Shown here: one piece after another, positions 58,201 through 64,000 of the stretch
Numbering within the stretch: position 1 is the first letter of the stretch
Layout: each line of letters begins with the position of its first letter
Source of the DNA: Hedera helix
Lineage: Eukaryota; Streptophyta; Magnoliopsida; Apiales; Araliaceae
Direction of reading: 5' to 3'
Length of the DNA: 64,000 bases
Assembly: GCA_947179155.2 (NCBI GenBank)
Contig: OX359278.1
Location: 29,640,773 to 29,704,772, forward strand
Program-made: the position numbers and the translations under genes
The notes under the pieces: generated by a model
Databases searched by the model: none
Told to the model about the DNA's origin: nothing
What the model saw: only the letters and a program-made list of their open reading frames with translations

Positions 58201-59799
58201 ATGAGCCAAATACCCTACACAACCTTTCTTCAATAATTTCTTGGCTTGCATCATCGTCAGACAAGAAGACTGTCTTGACGATTTGCTGCCATAAAATACG
58301 ACCTTAGACTTATTTGGTGTCTTAAGGTGTATGCACTTCTTCTGACAATCAATTATCGCCCCGTGGTTAAACAACCAATCCATCCCAAGTATTACATCAA
58401 ATTCCCCCAGACGTATTGGAATTAGATTCACATTTAATTTCTGACCCCTGATTTCAGCACAACAATTTCTATGTATGTACTCTACCGGAATCACTTCCTT
58501 ATTAGCAACTTCTATGTTCATTGAGTTTTCTAGTTTGTCTCTAGGCAATTCTAACCGTCTAGCGAAATCATCAGACACAAATGAACAGGTAGCACCCGAA
58601 TCAAACAATACATATGCATTTATATTATTGATCGGAATAATACCTGACACCACGTCTTTTGACCCCACGGCATCTTGCACCGTCATATTGAAAGTCCGGG
58701 CTGTCGGCTTGTTCTGTGGTACCGGTCCCCCGATAGTCAGTTTGCTGTTATTGCCCTTGTAGCCGCTACCCCCGTCATTCTTCTTCTTAGGGCAATCCTT
58801 AATCAGATGGTCAGATGCTCCGCAAGAATAGCATCTCCCTTTCTTTGGGAGGGGACAATCTGGAGAAATATGTCCCACCTGACCGCAATTGTAGCATGTA
58901 TTCTTTCCTTTCCTGCATTCCCCGAAATGGGCCTTTCCACATATATTACATATCGGCTTTTTCTGGGTATTTCCTTGCTGATTTCCCGAGTTCCTATCGT
59001 TGTTGCTGTTGTCCCACTTACGCTTATTGTTGTTATTATTGCCTCCGTTGTTACTGCTCTTGCTTCCCCCTTCATTTTTCTTCTTATTTCTCTCTTGGTT
59101 AAACTTGGTCAACGCGTCGCTTCCACCTTCAGCAATGATTGACTTCTCCAGCAACGTTGCGAACGAGTCAATCTGCAGTACCGCTACCTTGTTGAATATC
59201 CAAGGTCTCAACCCATTCTCGAATCTTCTGGCCTTGCGTTCCTCCGTATCCACTTGATGTGGAGCGAACCTGGCCAACTCATTGAATTTTGCCGCGTACT
59301 CCGGTACCGACATGTTCTCCTGTTTCAGCTCTAGAAATTTTACTTCCATCCTACTTTTCATACTCTTTGGAAAATAATTCTCATCGAATATTTCCTTGAA
59401 TCTTGTCCATGGCACTACACCATCCCCAGCCCTATTCTGATTGGCTTCCCACCAGAAATTGGCTTCTCCCTTCATCATGTAGGTAGCAAAGATTGTCTTT
59501 TGCTCTTCAGCTACTCTTGCGATAACGAACGCTTTCTCTATCTCCTTTATCCAGGATTGGGCCTCTATCGGGTCCGACGTTCCCCTAAACTCTGGCGGTC
59601 CCACCGCTTTAAAGTCTTTGAAGTTTGCCAACTGATTTGGTGGTGGTGGTGGATTTGCTACTACAGGGTGGCGGTTTTGCATCGCCTCAGCTAGCATGTC
59701 GACAAAGTTTTGCATTGGGTCTACGTTGTGTCCCCCCGCGTCGTTGTTAACTGACTCTTCTACCCCCTGGTTCCTTGGTGGTTGTCTACGTGGCCTCAT
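55276..59799 (-). CDS. Y Gag-Pol polyprotein, intact (1507 aa)
   Basis: One open frame from ATG 59799. Gag runs ~1-280 with the retrotransposon Gag core (~70-215) and an Asn/Lys-rich linker. Three zinc knuckles follow. The first is short (Cys284-Cys287-His291-Cys295), then two have standard CCHC spacing (302-315 and 323-336). Protease Asp is 400 (LFDSGA). Reverse transcriptase has Asp672 (KIDLR) and the Asp pair 736-737 (FIDD). RNase H has Asp883, Glu920 and Asp945. The integrase zinc module is His1093, His1100, Cys1130 and Cys1133; the triad Asp1163, Asp1224, Glu1260 has 35 residues between the last two. A chromodomain-like tail (~1452-1505) holds VKVLWRNH and TWELEEEM. All expected catalytic residues are present, so the protein is likely functional. 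It stops 48 bases before the 3' LTR, unlike X. Confidence 0.97.
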   Translation of the reverse strand: MRPRRQPPRNQGVEESVNNDAGGHNVDPMQNFVDMLAEAMQNRHPVVANPPPPPNQLANFKDFKAVGPPEFRGTSDPIEAQSWIKEIEKAFVIARVAEEQKTIFATYMMKGEANFWWEANQNRAGDGVVPWTRFKEIFDENYFPKSMKSRMEVKFLELKQENMSVPEYAAKFNELARFAPHQVDTEERKARRFENGLRPWIFNKVAVLQIDSFATLLEKSIIAEGGSDALTKFNQERNKKKNEGGSKSSNNGGNNNNNKRKWDNSNNDRNSGNQQGNTQKKPICNICGKAHFGECRKGKNTCYNCGQVGHISPDCPLPKKGRCYSCGASDHLIKDCPKKKNDGGSGYKGNNSKLTIGGPVPQNKPTARTFNMTVQDAVGSKDVVSGIIPINNINAYVLFDSGATCSFVSDDFARRLELPRDKLENSMNIEVANKEVIPVEYIHRNCCAEIRGQKLNVNLIPIRLGEFDVILGMDWLFNHGAIIDCQKKCIHLKTPNKSKVVFYGSKSSRQSSCLTMMQAKKLLKKGCVGYLAHVVDTQVVSPEMEQIPVVREFMDVFPDVLPGLPPDREIEFTIDLVPGTAPISKAPYRMAPVELKELMVQLQELLDNKYIQPSVSPWGAPVLFVKKKDGSMRLCMDYRELNKVTIKNKYPLPRIDDLFDQLKGAKCFSKIDLRTGYHQLKVRKEDVPKTAFRTRYGHYEFLVMSFGLTNAPAAFMDMMNRIFKQYLDKFVVVFIDDILVYSKTEEEHAEHLRLVLEILRKERLYAKFSKCEFWLERVQFLGHVIDKEGVSVDPAKVESVMNWEQPRTPTEVRSFLGLAGYYRRFIQDFSKIATPLTNLTRKTVKYVWTEKCEESFQELKKRLSEAPVLTLPDDTGGFTVYSDASHKGLGCVLMQNGKVVAYASRQLKDYEKGYPTHDLELAAVVFALKIWRHYLYGEKCEIFTDHKSLKYIFTQKELNMRQRRWLELIKDYDCEILYHPGKANVVADALSRKSREKLFILTDQEQLVQEMARMELEVRSPNESIEVEVSPTLLDRVKEAQDKDEECDRIRKRMTDGEEVKFKIDSMGLLRFENRVWVPLVPELREEILQEAHSTRYSIHPGSTKMYQDLRQHFWWPNLKREVAECVSRCLTCQRVKAEHQRPSGLLQPLEIPEWKWEHITMDFVVGLPATQKGYDAIWVIVDRLTKSAHFLPIKIRFSLDQLSKLYIKEIVSRHGVPVSIVSDRDPRFTSKFWRSLQERLGTQLRMSTAYHPQTDGQSERTIQTLEDMLRACVMDFKGSWEIHLPLVEFAYNNSYHASIGMPPYEALYGRKCRTPLCWDEVGERRLLGPELVQQTVEIIKVIRARLVAAQDRQKKYADLHRQKRDFEVGSFVFIKVSPWKGKIRFGKKGKLSPRFIGPFEILRRVGEVAYEVALPPELEHIHNVFHVSVLRPYKPDYKHVISYEPIQVGKDLSYEEVPVQILDRKEQKLRNKIIHSVKVLWRNHAIEESTWELEEEMRTNYPFLFE

Positions 59800-60148
59800 T
59801 TTCTGTTATAAACAAAAATTTACATTATTATACTAATTTCATCTTTTTCATTTCATTATTTTGTATCTTAGACAATGTTTAGCTAAAATACAAGTAATTA
59901 TTTCAATACGCATATAAACATAATTTCAACTGCATTTATATTCATATGCTAAAACAGTAGTGCGTAGCACTTTACATCAAAAGCATACCGCTACAAATGC
60001 TTCTATCCCTGAGAAGCTACAAAAGATGGGATCTGACATATCCTACAACTTCCTAGAGTTGGGATTTAGTGACATATTAACCCTCTAATAAAACAAAAGT
60101 TGGGTTATACTGCATCTATTTACATACGAAATTAGAAAACAACTACCA
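59800..60148 (-). other. Y spacer between accessory ORF and gag
   Basis: About 350 AT-rich bases with no gene. How gag-pol is translated downstream of the accessory ORF is not evident; a spliced or separate transcript would be needed. Confidence 0.6.
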
Positions 60149-61006
60149 CTACTGAGTGCGCATCCCCCTACGGATCGCGTCGTCATACTCCTCATCCCCG
60201 ATGGCCATCACCACATCCCTGCTGATGGTGTGCATAGACTGGCCCTCTTCAGCTGGGTAATAGTACACCCTGCTCTGAAGTCTACCATATGAAGACCGGT
60301 AGACATAGCTAAGTCTATCCGTCCTCACCCGCTTCTCGCGGACCTCCTCCTCTAACTCCATCATCTGGCCATGAGCGGCATCCCGCTGTCTCTCCATCTC
60401 TATCCGATCCTCTATCGCCTCCTGCCAGTGTGCACGGATGGCGTCCTTCTCTGCCTGTACTTGCTGAACCTTCAGCTCAGCCTCTGCCAACCTAGTCTCA
60501 GCTACTGCCAGTTTGGCCTGCAGCTCTACGTCCTGATCTACCAGCTGATGAGTTAGCACCGCAAAGTGCTCCACTGAATCCTCGTACTCCTGTACCTGAT
60601 CCTCCAGTCCTACAATCCTCTCCTTCAGCTCTGTGTTCTCGCCAGAGAACTGGTAAGCCGCATCCCTATACTGATCCTCCATGTGCTGGTGGGTCAGATT
60701 CTGCTCCTCTAGATGCTGGACCCTTGCCTCCAGCCCCTCGTTCCTATCGGTCAGTCCCTCTATGATGTCAGCGGCAGTGGTGCCCATGCCATCAGCTGAC
60801 TCCCCCTCCTCAGACTCCTCCGACTCTGCCTCATCCTCACTGTAAGGCCTCATGACTCCGCCCCAGACGGGCTCCACGCGATCCCCCTCCTCAGGATCCG
60901 ACTCTGGCTCCTCTATGGGTGCAGCCACCAGCGGCTGTGCAGTATCCATATGGATATCAATATAGTCCTCCTCAGCAGTGCGACTCGACTGTCCGATCTC
61001 TGCCAT
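60149..61006 (-). CDS. Accessory coiled-coil ORF between PBS and gag (285 aa)
   Basis: Intact frame from ATG 61006 in the same sense as gag-pol. Residues ~30-80 are very acidic (EEPESDPEEGDRVEP, EDEAESEESEE). Residues ~85-225 are a long predicted coiled coil of Leu/Val-spaced heptads rich in Glu, Gln and Ala. The C-terminal ~60 residues are Arg/Tyr-containing (SYVYRSSYGRLQSR) and end in Arg-Thr-Gln. No zinc finger, protease or enzyme motif and no signal peptide are seen. It is not Gag, which lies downstream. Extra ORFs before gag are known in Ogre elements but unusual for Tekay-like ones, and X has none. Z carries a broken copy of the same length, which supports a real gene. Function unknown; RNA-particle assembly or chromatin targeting are guesses. 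Confidence 0.85.
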   Translation of the reverse strand: MAEIGQSSRTAEEDYIDIHMDTAQPLVAAPIEEPESDPEEGDRVEPVWGGVMRPYSEDEAESEESEEGESADGMGTTAADIIEGLTDRNEGLEARVQHLEEQNLTHQHMEDQYRDAAYQFSGENTELKERIVGLEDQVQEYEDSVEHFAVLTHQLVDQDVELQAKLAVAETRLAEAELKVQQVQAEKDAIRAHWQEAIEDRIEMERQRDAAHGQMMELEEEVREKRVRTDRLSYVYRSSYGRLQSRVYYYPAEEGQSMHTISRDVVMAIGDEEYDDAIRRGMRTQ

Positions 61007-61234
61007 CCTATATCATAAAACAATAACACACGTTAGTACAGCAATAAAATATATTCATTGATGAAATGAAATGATATTTTATCATGTACATCTCGGCTCG
61101 ATGGATTTTCTCAATCCATCTCCAAAAATACACAACATGATGAATCTCCCCGATTCATCCCCTAACGCACTCGATATGAGTTTAATACTAAGGTTATAAC
61201 TTAGGTTTCGCAAATCCTAACGTTTCTAACCTAC
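61007..61234 (-). other. Y leader between PBS and accessory ORF
   Basis: Untranslated leader with no gene. Confidence 0.7.
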
Positions 61235-61247
61235 AGCTCTGATACCA
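61235..61247 (-). other. Y primer-binding site
   Basis: TGGTATCAGAGCT on the - strand, three bases from the 5' LTR. Confidence 0.92.
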
Positions 61248-61250
61248 ACC

Positions 61251-64000
61251 TGTGACGACCCCAAATCCGGGTTCCATAACCTCGAGTTTGGTTCTCACTA
61301 TTCAACACATTACTAACAATTAAATACATACATTGCATTTAAATATCGCGGAATAATACATATTGGTTCCCTTCAAAAGGTTACAATACCAGGGTCTACC
61401 AACCTTAACATAAAAACAGTTCCTATCATAAGGAATTACAAAAGGTTCTTCAACAGTAAATACATATTTAAATATCTAATTAGCATGCATAAGCTAACTT
61501 AATCTCGGGCTTTTCCTTTTCCCTTATCCTTCTTCGAGCAATCGGGTCTATCTGAAAAATGGTTCATGATATAACAAGAATGAGCAACTAGTTTGCTCAG
61601 CAAGTTTAGAACAATCATGGAGATTTAATATATCATGAATGAATGAGAAATATCAATAATGATTCAACAATAGATATAACAATTGTGAATGAAACAAGAT
61701 TCAAATTTTAATAAACAGACTATTTGAATCTTAAAATGCTGAGTGGTCACCAAGGACCCTGAACTAACGAGGGTACAATAGAGTTTCCTCCGACCCTTTG
61801 AGTTGTTTGGTTTTCAAGGGGATCAGCCTATTCAACCCGCTGTATATGCATTACATTTAGTCACTGGCGCCAAAATCGGTTTCCCGACACAAAATCCCCT
61901 AATTTAGGGTTGTTCAAATCTCAGTCTTAATATAAGAAATCCGCACCCAACAATGGTTTGGATAAGCTTTTAAAAGTATTCAAGTTATTGAATTTAGAAA
62001 CGCAATGTCTAGCTGAACTATTAGCTTCAGACATTTTTAATACAGTTCGTGAATCAAGAACTAACAAGCTTCAAATGCACTAAGTGCGATTGTATAAACA
62101 ATATGGATGTGGAATAATTTTCGATAATTAAACCACTTCAAGCTTTAACAATAAATACAAGTATGGAAACTTGTTCAACAATAATAATTGAGTAGGGTTA
62201 GAGAACTTGCCTGTCTGCTCAGCTACAATAATTGTCTAGCTTTAACTAACTTGCTTTGAAAGACCTAACATTTAATAAAGTCGGTCTAATAATTAGTACG
62301 GCGTATTTACATAACTATACGCTTAATACTGAACTTATTTACCACACATAAGTACTAACACATAATTGACATTAGTCAAAACAATATTATTAACCTTATA
62401 GACCCTTAATCACTTTAGGTTAATAATTTAATAAGTTAGAAAATATTTTTCTTAAGTGTTGGACACTTATTAAACCTTTAAACAACTTATTATAATTGTT
62501 TAATTAAATTCAATTTATTTTATTAACTCAATCTCTTTTTAATTACTATTTAATCTTGATTAAATAGAAATTAATTAATTAACTCTAGTTATTATTTAAA
62601 TAAATAATAACTAATTGTACTTACTTATTATTTAATTATAATTAAATAATAAATAATTATTGACTTAGTTTTAACCTTCTTTAATTTAATTTTAATCAAC
62701 CAATAATTAACTAAGTAATTATCCTTACTTATTATTTAATTAAGGAAATTAAATAATAGTTTACCAATCTTAATCCTCTTTAATTATTATTTAATGTTAA
62801 TTAAATAATAATTAATTATTTAATTAATTTTAATTATTATTTAAGGTTAAATAATAATCAATTCATTCTTATTTATTATTTAAATTAAATAATAAATTAT
62901 TAATCTAATAACTTAATTTTCATTAATCGTTATTTAATGCTAATTAAATAATAATTAATTACTTAATTATCCTTATTTATTATTTAATAATATTTAAATA
63001 ATAAATAATTAATTTATAAATTTTATCTCTCTTTACTTATTATTTAATAGGAATTAAATAATAATTGCTAATTTATTACCTTTATTTATTATTAACATTT
63101 TAAATAATAAATAATAATAATTTATTTAACTTAACCATGGTTTAGCTAACTAGATTAATATTTAAAATATTTAAATATTAAACTTAATGAAAAATAACCT
63201 CTCCAATATTATTTTGTATTATTATTATTTTTGTTATAATTTTAAATTAATTTTCAAATATTTAAATTAATTAAAATTAACCCGAATGGCATTTTCGTAA
63301 ATAAGTTGAAAAATCCGGACCGATGGCAATTCTGTAAATAATCAGAAAACTGATCGGAGGGCAAAAACGTAATTTTACCAAGAAAAACACGGAGGGGCAA
63401 AATGGTAATTTCGCCGAAAAGTTTCTTACCGCGCATTGCGCGCGTTTTGGTTTGTTACGGGTCAAAACGACGCCGTTTTTGAAAAGCCGGAAACGGCTTC
63501 CGCGCGTACGCGCGGAGTGAATTTTCTACGGACGCCAAACGACGTCGTTTGGCTCCGCGTCCTCGGTGAACAGTGGCAGCCGCGCATTGCGCGGAAAGCC
63601 TTAAAAAAATTTTCTTCCCGCAGAACGTGAACAGTGTTTCCGGCTACCCATTTTAAATAAAAATATACCTTCAATAAATCTTTAACTCTTCAATAAAAAT
63701 CCAAAAAAATTACCAATCATCTTATATTAATTTATAACATGAAAAATTAATTTTTCATGATTTAATATCAATATTTTTTTATAAAAATTTTTACATCACA
63801 TAAACTACCATAAATCATAACTTTTTGTATAAAACTCCATTTTGAGTGATTCAAACTTTGTTTTTCTCATGATTTAATGTTCTATAATATTAGAACATCA
63901 AATCTAAATATTATCAAAAATTATAGTTAATCATTATATTGAGATTTATTTTCACACAACCAAATACATGTTTTTCATTCAATAAAACTCATAACACATA
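61251..64000 (-). repeat. Y 5' LTR, truncated by the window edge
   Basis: Matches 51294-54043 without visible difference. About 1180 more bases of LTR should follow the window, then GTTGC as target duplication. The hairpin array is at 62542-63122 and the GC-rich block at 63282-63627. Confidence 0.95.

Larger units (their letters stand above)
51294..64000 (-). mobile_element. Element Y: intact Tekay/Del-type Ty3/gypsy retrotransposon (right LTR cut by window end)
   Basis: 3' LTR 51294-55227, polypurine tract 55228-55240, gag-pol 55276-59799, accessory ORF 60149-61006, PBS 61235-61247, 5' LTR from 61251. Both genes are uninterrupted. Over the ~2750 bases where both LTRs are visible I see no difference, and the offset of 9957 is constant, so the insertion is very recent. 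Total length should be near 13.9 kb. It is the same family as Z. Confidence 0.96.

Overview
The window is nuclear DNA of a flowering plant, most likely a dicot. The grounds are large chromodomain-bearing Ty3/gypsy retrotransposons, an 18-exon host gene relic with plant-style GT-AG (and GC-AG) introns, a small hAT element, and an integrated geminivirus-like sequence. No bacterial features are present. The species cannot be fixed from the sequence alone.

Region 1 (1-~3240) is the most unusual part. It holds a degraded, integrated geminivirus-like component. A broken capsid/nuclear-shuttle-like reading frame lies on the + strand (~440-1049). A 190-codon open frame resembling the geminivirus BC1 movement protein lies on the - strand (2333-1761). 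A 12-bp stem-loop at 2549-2585 carries the geminivirus nonanucleotide TAATATTAC on the + strand. Orientation and order match a bipartite geminivirus B component.

Region 2 (~3240-29046) is a three-level nest. An old LTR fragment (W, - strand) is split by a Tekay/Del-type chromovirus (Z, 4784-27865, - strand, TSD AATAT). Z is split inside its integrase by a second, very young Tekay-type element (X, 9521-20240, + strand, TSD CGCTG). X has one intact 1548-aa Gag-Pol and two 2939-bp LTRs in which I see only two differences. Z is dead: five in-frame stops and a frameshift in gag-pol, a lost RT catalytic Asp, and a broken accessory ORF.

Region 3 (29047-36446) is a patchwork. It contains a fragment resembling the WD40 part of a PLAA/DOA1 protein, split from a degenerate coding-like tract by a 3391-bp solo LTR (TSD GTGCA), followed by a 1119-bp non-autonomous hAT element (TSD GCATTTAC).

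Region 4 (36805-48261) is a relic of a VPS33 (Sec1/Munc18-family vacuolar sorting) gene. Introns are kept, but there is an in-frame stop, at least two frameshifts and damaged splice sites, and no first or last exon was found. A GC-richer LTR-like insert and several simple repeats sit in and after its introns. Tat/Ogre-like leader sequence follows at ~49880-50085.

Region 5 (51294-64000) is Y, a near-complete relative of Z on the - strand. It has an intact 1507-aa Gag-Pol, an intact extra 285-aa coiled-coil ORF between primer-binding site and gag, and LTRs that look identical where both are visible. The right LTR runs off the window. Y shows what Z once encoded, so each lesion in Z can be read by comparison.
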